Part shown: positions 9,480 through 20,812 of the stretch, one piece after another | Position numbering within the stretch: position 1 is the first letter of the stretch | Layout of the letters: every line of letters begins with the position of its first letter | Assembly: GCF_016545825.1 (NCBI RefSeq) | Contig: NC_052618.1 | Span: forward strand, 51,224,331-51,288,330 | DNA length: 64,000 nucleotides | Source of the DNA: Eucalyptus grandis | Taxonomy: Eukaryota > Streptophyta > Magnoliopsida > Myrtales > Myrtaceae | Reading direction: 5' to 3' | Translations under genes and position numbers: made by a program | Notes under the pieces: generated by a model | What the model was told of the DNA's origin: nothing | The model's database searches: none | What the model saw: only the letters and a program-made list of their open reading frames with translations

Positions 9480-10758
9480 CTAGTTCTTGGCTCTTGTGGA
9501 AGATCCATATCTGTAGGACAGATAGGCCCCGAGAGCTACAATCACCACAACTGCCATCCCCACTTTCACGACCAGTTGCCTATCTTCGTTCAAACCTGCG
9601 GTCAGTCCCTTCACCGCCCTCTTCACAACACCCACCAGATCCTCGGTTCCATCCGCTTTCTTGCCCGAGATGGCTTCTGGAATGCTGAGCTTTTGCTTCT
9701 CATCATCCAATCTGGCCTCGCTGTTGTTCTTCCTCGAAACCTCCATCGCTCCGTTTCTCTGCGCGTTGTCCTCGTTCTGCGAGGATGTTTTGCCCCTAGT
9801 ATCACGTGGAATCGGTTGATCTTTGGGTTTCTCGGTTTTGGGCGATTTGTCGGTAGGTCCGTCGCCCTTCTCCTTTGCTACAATTCGCAAGCCTGCATCA
9901 ACTCTATAAGCAGCACGGTCAGGCCTCGCATCTGACGCAGCTTCTTGAGGCTTGACCCGGCTCGCATTTGGGTCGCTGGCGTTGCTTGAGGTCGCTTTTG
10001 GAGGGGCATCTTCTTGACCCTTTTGATGTTTCGGCAGATCAACGGCTCCCTTTGCGCCGGCGACCACCTCATTGCTGCTCTTCTTCTTCCCGACGTCTTC
10101 GCTTGAGGCGGTCTTTGGGGGAACATTTTGTTGATCAACCTTAGGGGATTTTGGCTCTTTTTCAGTGCTCGGAGATTGTTTCTGGGTCGCCGTCACCTGG
10201 GGCGGTGCTGCTTTAGGAGGGACTTGCGTGATTGTTTTCTTTGGCAGGGTTAAGACGAGAGCTCCGCCGTCAAACTTGCCTCTGATCTCACCCGGCTTGC
10301 AATTCTCCGGGACTTCGAAATCCTTGCTGAAACGGCTGAATCTGTTGGCCTCGAGAGGACGCTCTCCGCTGACTCTCACAGTTCGCAGTCGCTCATTATA
10401 TGTCACCCTAAATTGCTCCTTCACAAAACCTGTGTATAAACATATTCGCATGCAAATATCGATTTCATCACAGTCGGTCAAACCAATTGCGCTCGATGGA
10501 ATCTCATTATCTCAGGACACGTCCTTGAAATCGAGAAATCATGACACACGTACTAGACTACTGATGGCAGAACAAGGATAGATACCGAAAAGGAAGAAGT
10601 GAGTAATATGCAGAACCTGGAAGAGAAATGCTCAAGAAATTCGCCGTTGGTTCCTCCTGCCACTCGAACCTGGGCTCGAAATCCTCATACACAGGAATTC
10701 CCATGGCTTGCGCCACCCTGCCAGCAACAGTCCCGGACGTTCTCGGCCTCGTCGCCAT
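9480..10758 (-). CDS. RTM2-like protein: HSP20-like domain plus C-terminal membrane anchor
   Basis: Two exons, 10758-10617 and 10429-9480, join in phase 1 (CCAG|GT) to give about 363 residues. Residues about 20-110 form an alpha-crystallin/HSP20-like domain (VYEDFEPRFEW, FRVTYNERLRTVRVSGERP, FSKDFEVPENC, GALVLTLPK). A long Lys/Pro/Ala/Ser-rich, low-complexity linker follows, and a hydrophobic segment (VGMAVVVIVALGAYLSY) anchors the C terminus, leaving a short basic tail. This layout is that of Arabidopsis RESTRICTED TEV MOVEMENT 2, a phloem protein that restricts long-distance movement of some potyviruses; other family members have no proven antiviral role. True small heat-shock proteins lack the tail. 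The N terminus was chosen because MATRPRTS...leads directly into the domain. Frame and splice sites are intact. Confidence 0.85.
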
Positions 10759-10872
10759 TGACGTATCCTATATTTCCTTCCCTTCCAAGATTATCGACCG
10801 ATATCGTTATCTGTGCAGTGCGTCTCTTTGCTTGATCGTAAGATGGACATTTAGCTCGGCGCTGTTGGTCCG

Positions 10873-10881
10873 TATATATAC
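10873..10881 (-). promoter_or_regulatory. Candidate TATA box of the RTM2-like gene
   Basis: The minus strand reads TATATATAC about 115 bases upstream of the ATG at 10758, a suitable distance for a TATA box plus a short leader. The assignment is by sequence and position only. Confidence 0.4.
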
Positions 10882-13007
10882 TTGTTTCGACGGTATCGGT
10901 AATGTTTGGGGCGTACGCAGGTTTCGTGCGTTCGTCCCTGTCGATTGCTTCGGTCGGTCTCTTCGGTGATGGCTTTCTGGAGTCAAATTCAACAAGGCAA
11001 TGCGTTGCTTCTGCGAGAAACAAAGCCCAAAGTTCCTTATTTAGCCTCTACGCCTCGCCTACGTGAGAGGCGATACGACATGTCCCATTTTGGTGCTCTA
11101 AGCCAATCCCATCCCTCCCATTTTAAATTCCCTACTTGAGGATGACTCCTCTCGTGCTTTTTGCACGACTCCTTGGGAATTAGAGAATCCATAAACAAAA
11201 AGCTGAACCCAACATTAAAATATATGGACAATTCTCGTCTCGAATCCAACCGGAACGTGTATGAACACCAATCCAACCCGTCGAGAAGTTATTGGGTGCT
11301 TTTGGAGGATGGCACGCGTGGCACTCGACTAGACAATAACAGAGTAGTGAGACATAGATCGCACAAGGATGAACTCGCTTTTCTTTTTCCAAAGAGTATC
11401 ATTAGTGGTGAACGGTTCCACATTCCGTATAAATTCCACCTAGAATCTAGAATCCACTTGTTAGATCAAGTTCCTCATTTTTTAGAAGTTGGAACTTAGA
11501 ACTTATCCTTTCATTGTGTCTATAATCAGTTCTAAGGTCCTAGGTTCCACCTATATTATTAATTGAAAAATCACAATAAATCATCACGTTTAATTGCCAC
11601 CACTTGCTACTACAATTCCCTATTCACAACTTATATTTAAACACACGAAAGATATGAAATATTAACAAAGTAAAAATTTTGATCATAAAATAGAAAATTT
11701 ATACTAGTGATTTCAGATTATATATTTATCATAAGACATAGAATTGGCGAAAAAATAAACTAAAAAAATCTAGAATTTTACCCGTCGAAAGAGATTCAAT
11801 AACTTTTGGAACTTAGAACCTAATTTGCATACCTTGAAACCTAAAACTAAACCAACTCCCATCGATTCAATTCTCTAGTTCCAAATTTTACCTATAACCG
11901 TGCTCGCCCCTAAGTATTGTGGTGTCACATATTACGAGTACTTATTTAAATTGCCGCAGGGTTCTTGAACATAGAAGGCTTGCACTTTTTCATGTGAATG
12001 TTAGAGCAATTGCGACTCTCTCGTGCAAATCGGAAATTAAGCAATTGACCCGGAAGAGAACTTTTACGCAATACAGACATCAAATGACGTGGTTTCTATC
12101 TTTTTCTTTAGATGTCGAGAGAGGACTCTGATTTAATAAATAAATGAAAAATTGGCATATCAAGTGGTGTTTGTGTTTGATAATTGATATCGTGTGGCTC
12201 AAGACACTTTTCGGAAATAGGATTCTCAGATGTTGAGAGGGGGCCCAAAATGAGAATTCAGAAAAATGGAGGACCAGAATAGAACAGTAAAAGGCCTCCC
12301 GCTCGCCACGACCACGTTCCCACGAATCGCCGGCGGAGCAGCCCACCCAACCCGGTAAAGACTTGGACAACAACATCGTCCCGCACTTCACTTCATTCAC
12401 TTGACTAGACTTCCGTCACCATTTTCTCTCCATTCTCCACTGACCATTTCTCCTTTTCTCGTCGCATCTAACGCGTTCACTTCATCATCTTTTTTGTTTA
12501 ACTTCTTGTGCTCCTTTTATGCTGTATCTGTACGTGCCTTCCCATCACTACGCCCTTTCGGTCACATTCAGCTGTAATATCATCTCTCTCTCTCTCTGTG
12601 CTTCTTCTTTTGCACTGTAAGCTCTCTCTCTTTCTTTCTCTGAAATGTGGCTTTTTGCTCTGATAAAAGAATCTGTAAAGTGGTCTTTTTAGCTCTCGCT
12701 TATAATAGTACTCGAGAACAGGGGATGGGATAGTAGATCGACCCTTTTGGATTCTTCAAGCTTTTCATTAGCATGACTAGGCGAGAAGGGCTATGAAAAG
12801 ATGGTTCCTTTATCACTCGCGCACGGTAGCTTAACGAGAGATGGGAGATGCATACCGTCGCGAGCTGTTGTGGTGTTCTTGCCTATTTTCTCTCAGCGCA
12901 GCCGGACAGAGCAGTTTCCCTCGAAATGAAACTGATGGGATGTTCCCGTTTTGGGTGATGTAGGACTGAACCGGGGCTCTTGTGGGTCGGGTGGTGTGGA
13001 CTGAGAG
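10882..13007. other. Intergenic region with the divergent promoters of the RTM2-like and GH3 genes
   Basis: No coding gene is supported; open frames here are short and overlap on both strands. 11500-11900 is AT-rich. 12580-12645 is a CT-rich tract of the kind common in plant 5' leaders, so transcription of the GH3 gene may start near 12.5 kb; the ATG is at 13008. Confidence 0.45.
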
Positions 13008-16000
13008 ATGGGCGGGGCTTTTCTTCGAACGCTTGGGGTGCTCACACTATGGTGGTTTGTGGCATCGGTAATGGCTCAATCCGCAGACTACGTTGCGTAC
13101 AAGGACCCAAAGCAGCCGGTGGCCGCAAGGGTGAAGGACCTCTTGAGTAGAATGACGCTGGAAGAGAAGATTGGTCAGATGACACAGATCGATCGCATGG
13201 TGGCGACTGACGACTTCATGAAAACCTACTCGATTGGTAAATAGAACAGTTCAACTTGCTTATGCTTGTGCGTTTTACCTTATTTTGTTTCTTTCTCGTG
13301 TTTCTTTTTGGGGCACTTGGTATGTGGGTTTGTTTTTGGATTATTATATGTTCCATAAAGTTTGCATTTTTTTAAGGTGCAATAGTTTGGTCGTTAAGTA
13401 ATGACCTACCATTGCAAAGTTTATAAGGGGTCAATATATTTCATGTCTGGGCTCCACGCATGTTGGACCTACTGTTATGTGAGTGAGGGGCACATGATCT
13501 AGAAGTTTAATTTGTTTATGTCACAATAATCGTTCATTTCCAGTTATCCAGTGCAGTGTATAAGCGGCCACCTGACCTTCATAGAGATAATATTTTGTGG
13601 TGAATGAGCATTTGCCTTTTTCTGATTCTTTTAGTCCAGGTGAAAATCCTAGCGGTATCAACTCATGTATGCGGCCATGGACATGATTCATTTTGGTTTC
13701 ATTTTGCAAGGGATCACAGAGTCTCTATTTTACTACAAGAGACGCAAGGGGTGATCAACCTCTTTCACATATGAATGTACAATCTGGGTTCTAGCCATAA
13801 GTTAGACTCTCATATTAATTGAATTCATTTCAATGTTATAAAAGAAGCAGGACTTCTATCTTGGAGTTGAAAAAAAGCACAATTGTCCTTCCACTGTTAC
13901 TCATGCAATCCTTGTTGTAAGTACGACAATCGGGAATAGGAATATAAAAATCCTTTTATCTTTTTCTTCAGAAGTTTACATCCCTCGAATTCACATGATA
14001 TTGTTTCTCTGTCGTAAATCTGTATGCGATGTTACCATAGATAAAGCCACACCAATTACACATACTTCATGCATTTTGTACATCAGAGACCCTGCCTCCT
14101 AAAGTCATGCTACTCTAGATGCTTTAGAGGCATCAATAACCTAGAACATCTACTGAATTCTTTGGTTGATGTGATTATGATGTGTTACGGACTCCATGGC
14201 CCCCCACCTATATTTTTTCATATTTAAACTCTGAGAAGTTTGCAAATAACTAATGCAATAACTCGTATCTGTATATAGCTTTCACAGAGACTTCATCTTT
14301 ACATCAAGAAAGGGTCCCATAAAACTGACAGGTTCAATTGGCAGACTCTTGAAATGTCATTTGGTATGTTGCAGGGAGTGTCTTGAGTGGTGGTGGGAGC
14401 ACGCCACTTCCAGAGGCAAGTGCAGAGGATTGGGTCAATATGATAAATGGCTATCAGAAAGGTGCTTTGTCCAGTAGATTGGGTATCCCAATGATATATG
14501 GAATAGATGCTGTTCATGGGCACAATAACGTGTACAATGCCACAATTTTTCCGCATAATATTGGTCTTGGTGCAACAAGGTAAAGAAAGTGTTGCTTCTT
14601 GCATGTATTGTAATGTTTTTAGCTTTAAAAATTACTTCTGATGTGGTATAGATTTCTGAGATACCGTCCTGCCTGATTTTGTACTGCATCAATGTTATGT
14701 CAATTTCTGAAATACCAGCTTCTGACTTAATAGGTTTAGTAATCTGAATCACTATCATTCGGTTTGAAGTTGCTTGTCAGTACTCCTGTCAGGGCAAAAT
14801 ATTTACCTGATATGCTATTTACTCCAGAACATTGAAAATAGTTCTCTGGATCTATCTAAGTGGAATGTTTCATTGATTATTACCTCATGTGCAGAGACCC
14901 CAAATTGGTGAAAAAGATTGGTGCTGCCACAGCCCTTGAAGTCAGAGCCACAGGGATTCCTTATGTCTTTGCCCCCTGCATTGCAGTAAGCAGCTTAAAC
15001 TAAATGTTGACAGAATTAAGCAAAAACATATCCAATATATGCTTCTAAAGTTGTCATATATGCCTTTTCAGAATTTTATTTCTTGAAACTATTGTGATAG
15101 GTTTGCAGAGATCCAAGGTGGGGCAGGTGTTATGAAAGCTATAGTGAAAATGAGGATATTGTGCGACAAATGACTGAGATTATACCTGGATTACAAGGAG
15201 ATATTCCTTCTGGCTCTCGCAAAGGAGTTCCATATGTTGATGGAAAGTATGGACTCTATGGCTTTCTAGTGTAGACTGCAGATTCAAATTGTAATGTGCT
15301 AAGTTAATATGTCAAGGTGGTACCTTTTTTTCAATGGAGTTATTGCAATATATTCTTTCAGCAGTTCAACATTTTCCAAAGCTTACCTGATATGCCATAT
15401 GTGACACACCTGGCAACTTGAAAAGTGCATTCTCTCTGATCTGCCAAAACTGGTGTCATGTTTCTCTGTGATTAGTTCCTCGCTTCGTCAATTGCTACTG
15501 ATCTTCTGGCACCATCTTTACTAAGAAATGCTGTCTTTAGTATTGAAGTCCCATCAACTTTGCTCTTTTCTTGTTTATTGTTGTCAGTTGTCAATATTAA
15601 ATTGTCTTTCTTGGAAGACTTTCCTCTTTGATTTTTACTTCAAAATTTCCACAGGAACAAGGTTGCAGCGTGTGCAAAGCACTTTGTGGGTGATGGAGGA
15701 ACTTCCAAGGGGATCAATGAGGACAACACTGTTGTTGACATGCATGGTTTGCTTAGCATCCACATGCCTGCTTATACAGATGCAATAATTAAGGGTGTTT
15801 CAACAGTCATGGTCTCTTACTCTAGCTGGAATGGAGAAAAGATGCATGCTAATCGTGACCTAGTTACTGGTTTCCTTAAGAACACCCTCAAATTCAAGGT
15901 TCGATCCACTCTGCATTGTTTCAGCTATATACATAATTAGCACAACACAGCGGCATTTTGTGCTGCTCAACAGATTGTGTCCTTAGGTGAAGGATTTTAA

Positions 16001-19000
16001 GAGTCCTGAGATGGGAACAAAGGTTTATATATGGCATTAGGTGGTCACATGATGTGCATAAAGAGTTCTGCTTTTGTTATTCCTAGCATTATAGTGTTTG
16101 TGCAAGTCTTTTTCAATGCTGATCCTCCATCAAATCGGCATGTCCGATTAAAATTCATTTCTCCAGTACTCATCTTTTAGACTCGCCAACCTACATTCTT
16201 CATGCTCTGTTCATATGAAATTATGCCATCATATACGAATTTGCTTAAAAAAAATATTTCAAGCTCGGTGCAAACTTGATGCATAAGAAGTATATGGCCT
16301 AGCAATCTGTTTCTCTGTATGGCCTAACCGTCATCTATATCTCCTGTGTTCTATCTATTTATGTTCTAGTTCCATCAGTGCTACTCATCTAACGTCAAAA
16401 CCTCGTATACATAAAATATTTGAATAGTTAACTTCTTGGTTGCTGAAGAACATACACTTCCATGCACTTGATCACAGTTATCCGACAAGATGCCTTTCTG
16501 CCAAATATCTTCATTAACACTCATATTCTGCTACAAACTAGCTCTGCGACATGTTATTTACACATCATCACCTTTTGGAAGACATACTTTATTGAGATGT
16601 AGTTGACAGTGGATCCCAGCTATTAAAAGAAAATATAGTGGATCCCTTTGAAGGTGGTTAAATCTCGGGTGTTGTGTATTAATTCATTGTAAAATATTTA
16701 CAGCACAGAATATCAAGCACTTACTCTTGGATATTTCAATGAATCTCAGGGCTTTGTTATCTCAGATTGGCAAGGCATAGACAGGATCACTTCTCCCCCT
16801 CATGCAAACTATACCTATTCTGTTGAAGCTGGAATTTTAGCTGGAATCGACATGGTTAGGTTCTGTTCTGCTATTTGATATTTTCTCAACTGTCATTTTA
16901 GAGATGGCTCTGTCATTTGACAATTCAAGTTCAGATCAAAGCAAATGTAGTTAATACCTAGTCTTGGTTTTGTCTTCAACAGGTTATGGTTCCTTTCAAT
17001 TTTACAGAATTTATTAATGATCTAACTTACCTAGTTAAAGAGAAGGTTATCCCTATGGATCGAATTGATGATGCAGTGGGGAGAATATTGTTTGTCAAGT
17101 TCACCATGGGCCTCTTTGAAAATCCTCTGGCTGATCTTAGTCTGGTGAACGAACTTGGAAGCCAGGTCAGTGAAGTTATTATCCCATATGAACATTCCAA
17201 GTTTCTGTACTAGATTATGATACCTGCTGGTGGCTTGGTGCTAAGGCAAATGAAAAACACTTTAAGAAGGATCGGGCATTTTACTTGGCATATTCTATGA
17301 ACCACCGTCTTTTTTCAGTTAGATATGCTTAAATTTCTTTGTTTGCTCCCACTGCTTTTGTAAGTAAGCTAACTTACATCACCATGGATAATTACTTGTC
17401 CTGTTAGTTTACCAGGCACACAGAGAGTTGGCGAGGGAAGCTGTGAGAAATTCTCTTGTGCTGCTGAAGAATGGGAAAAATGAGACTGATCCTTTACTGC
17501 CACTTCCAAAGAAGCCAAAGAAGATCCTGGTTGCAGGTAGTCATGCTGATAATTTGGGTTATCAGTGTGGTGGATGGACAATCACCTGGCAAGGATTTAG
17601 TGGAAATAACTACACCCGAGGTACTACTACTACTACTACTACTACTAAGGGTTGTAGAACATCATGGCATTTCGTCTTTTTGAACAATTAAAGTCTTTTC
17701 ATTTATTTTCAAAATGAGACAGCACGATAAGCATCTAAACAGCAAGCTTTGCCATGAAGAAAGCTTAAAAATTTTGCGGATGATTTCTTTGGACAGACTA
17801 GTTATGCATTATGGTAAAGTGAAGATCTAGTTCATTTGTTTAAATACCTTGGGTTTGTTTCCTTGTTGTGTTGGGAAAGGTAATGGTGGCATTAGGTTTC
17901 TCAGGAAAGGAGAAAGAAATTATCACTGAAGCCTGAAGTTGCTGAGGAGGGCATTTAGCATTGTTCACTTCTGTGCAGACTTGAACACTAATAACTGTGT
18001 CATCTAATCTTTCAGGTTCCTTTGAAGTCAACTAAAGGGAAACTTTTGTATTGATGGGTTTTTTTATGCTGCTGCAGGAACTACAATCCTCAGTGCCATA
18101 AATTCTACAGTTGATTTGAGCACAGAAGTAGTCTACCAAGAAAACCCTGACAAGGATTTTGTGAAGTCCACTGATTTCGATTATGCTATTGTTGTTGTGG
18201 GTGAGCACCCTTATGCAGAGACTGCCGGAGATAGCACGACACTTACAATGGCAGACCCTGGTCCCACCACCATTACCAATGTCTGTGAGGCTATGAAGTG
18301 TGTGGTCATCGTAGTTTCAGGAAGACCTCTCGTAATTGAACCATATATATCTTCAATTGATGCCCTAGTGGCAGCATGGTTACCGGGCACTGAAGGTCAG
18401 GGAGTGGCTGATGTTCTTTTTGGGGACTATGGGTTCAGTGGAAAGCTTCCAAGGACATGGTTCAAATCTGTGGATCAACTCCCAATGAATTTTGGGGATT
18501 TGCACTACGATCCACTCTTTCCTTTTGATTTTGGACTCAAAACTGAGTCTGTCCCAGGCCTTGTAGCAAGGTAACTACTATGGCTGAATTCGTTCTAAGG
18601 GCGCGAGCTCCAAAATTAAAATTGCTTTGGTATTAAGATTATGTTGATTGGCTTATGCTGTCTTACATTTAATTTGTGTTGGCAATTGACAAATGTGGTT
18701 GCACGCTTATTGGAGACATGACCACTTAAGATCTTTTTGAATTGCCATGTGAATCATTCAAGTTTTTTCCACAACATTTATGTGGTATCTGATGTTCTTT
18801 TTGTTCGAAGAAGTTGCTCTTTGATAGAGTGTTGGTGATATGCTCCAGCTGAATTTATCGCAATGATGACTGTCAATGATGATGAGTTATTTACCAATAT
18901 GCAATCCTGAAGTGCAAGTAATAGCTGTTACCTGGTTCTTCTGTGCTGAATTTAATTTCTCTATACAGAGCTACCTCACACGGTGCTGATGGGGGACCAC

Positions 19001-19185
19001 GCCTCCTAATGGTCACAGCCTGCTTAGCTATCAGCTTATATGTAACAGGTATGTTGACATGAATTCTAACTGTCCATACAAAGCTTCTGTGGCATGTTGC
19101 TCGACTTTGCTTTCGAGCGGTTGATTTCTTTGTCCTCTGTTTTCTGATGTTGGTAGGTTATAGGTGGCGGGCGTCGAAGTTCTAA
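13008..19185 (+). CDS. Family GH3 beta-glucan exohydrolase / beta-glucosidase
   Basis: Eleven exons: 13008-13236, 14375-14579, 14895-14985, 15101-15246, 15655-15898, 16750-16854, 16983-17165, 17416-17620, 18078-18570, 18969-19048, 19157-19185. They keep one frame of about 669 residues. Residues 1-23 are a signal peptide. The (beta/alpha)8 domain has [32 protein letters not shown] and KHFVGDGGT. The nucleophile is the Asp of GFVISDWQG (exon 6); the acid/base is the Glu of VGEHPYAET (exon 9) in the second alpha/beta domain. Such enzymes remove glucose from non-reducing ends of wall beta-glucans and related glucosides in the apoplast. The last two small exons add a hydrophobic segment ([16 protein letters not shown]) followed by basic YRWRASK, suggesting a membrane- or GPI-anchored form. 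If exon 10 is not spliced onward, a TGA follows four codons later, leaving a similar tail. Confidence 0.92.
17621..17646. repeat. (ACT)n microsatellite at the start of GH3 intron 8
   Basis: About eight ACT units directly after the GT of the exon 8 donor (CCGAG|GTACTACT). The repeat abuts the splice site, so repeat-length variation would sit next to the donor. Confidence 0.85.
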
Positions 19186-20002
19186 TTGATATGGTAGAAG
19201 ATGTAACTTCTGTAGTTCATTTGTATGTTCACCGGGCGGAAAATGATTCATCTCCTTGTATCTTCTATTAGTCTTATTTGATTCATGAGAGCAAAATAGC
19301 TTCTCCCTCCCCAACTTTGCAGTCCGACACTGTAATGACTCGGGTTTCCAGAACTATATATTGGAGCACTTGATGGGATCTTCTGTGCTGTGTATCTATA
19401 CATTCTTCCCCGCTCTCAAGAGCCAGAGCTCTGTGCACAAGCGCAGTTATATCGGTACAGTTCGACTCGAAACTCCTTAAATTCCTGTAATTGAGTTCTG
19501 TGTCGATCATTGGAATTTCACGATAATCCTTGAAAAGATTGCGGCGCCGGGCTGTCCCTCGATGTCGTTTGATTTGACAAAAGTGTGTCAAGCCTGTGAG
19601 ATTAAAATTGTTCGTCCTAATGACTGACCGGAGGTCACTGAGGATAACAGGACATATCGGATTCTTAAAAGCTCATACTGTACGTACCTCGGCATTTCGG
19701 ATTTTCTAGCTCAATCGCCGAACATAAACTTAAAGGAGCCTTGATCACTGCAAAACGGGACTGTTTTATTATTGCACGTATCATCTCAAAGAATTTACAA
19801 AATGGCGATGATTGTCTTAGCTCAGATGGTTTTTACATGCTCACGCGCTTATAAAATTACTAATGTAATACTAGAAATAATTAACACCTCTGAAAAATTA
19901 CCATCATTTATTTGAAAACTACTAACCATGTTTGAAAAGTCGGTGATTTTAGTTTATGGGGTTTTTGAACTATTCGTAAGTAATGAATTCTTAATTTCTT
20001 AC
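19186..20002. other. 3' flank of the GH3 gene and intergenic sequence
   Basis: No gene recognised. The left part should be the GH3 3' untranslated region; the rest is AT-rich with only short frames. Confidence 0.4.
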
Positions 20003-20335
20003 TTGGACAAATATCAACAAAAGCCCCAAATTATGTCATCGTGACACATATACTTAATTTTTTTCTTGTGTTGCCAAAAACCTAAAACTTGTCAAGACGA
20101 CACAAATATTCCCAACTTTTTTTTTTTTTGGTAAAGAATATTCCTAACTTTTTTTGTTGTCACTAAAACCTATGAAACTTACATGTGCGTAATATGTATA
20201 TCTTGTATTACAGTTTCATCCAAGGTCTTATTTGTGGCACCGGTATAAGTTTGAGTTTTCTTATGACACAAAAAGAAGAAAATAAAATTTAAGGTTTTTC
20301 GCGACAAACAAAAATTGAGGAATTGTGGTATTTAA
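20003..20335. mobile_element. Small inverted-repeat element, related to 48190-48722
   Basis: Words such as 'gtgacacatatacttaattt' on the left face imperfect reverse complements on the right ('aaaatttaaggtttttcgcg'). 'Gtgacaca' and 'tgacacaa' motifs recur inside. The same vocabulary is used by the element at 48190-48722. No coding capacity; ends approximate. Confidence 0.35.
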
Positions 20336-20812
20336 TCCTTCTTACTTTAACAATCGATTCACTATTCTACACAATTTTTCCTGAATTGGGCCGAATATCA
20401 TCACAGCCATGCCGGATGGAAGGCCCAAGCCCTCGTTCTGAGACACATAAGGAAAATAACCCATGGACGATCCTTGGTGGGGCACGTGACACGCGGCAGC
20501 CTCCTGCAGGTCCACGACTGAAAATTGATTTCTTTCCTTATTTTCCCGACGATTTTCAAAATTTCAAATCACGCTCCAACGGTCATATTTTTCCCCTAGG
20601 GTTTCCAACGTCTCCCTCCCCCTCAACGACTACAAATACTCTCTTCACCGTCCTGCTTTTGGCAGATTGCCCAAAACGTCTTGTTTTGACAAACGCAAAT
20701 CGATTTTCACTTCGCTCGAAACCCTCTCTCGCTCTCTCCGATCTTCTCCGATCTCTCTCCCTCTCTCCGTTGTCTCAACGCCGAATCTCGGTCGCAATTT
20801 CTGAGGGTGGAA

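Noticed and set aside
9576..10138. Plus- and minus-strand frames overlapping the RTM2-like gene
   Set aside because: They are shadows of the repetitive Lys/Pro-rich linker of the real gene.
11161..11499. A 112-residue plus-strand frame right of the RTM2-like gene
   Set aside because: There is no domain, no splice or promoter context, and an opposing frame of equal quality overlaps it.
20807..20812. A GTG start two codons before the ATG of the acidic protein
   Set aside because: GTG is not a normal plant start; the ATG at 20813 begins the conserved MDFHTMSRR sequence.
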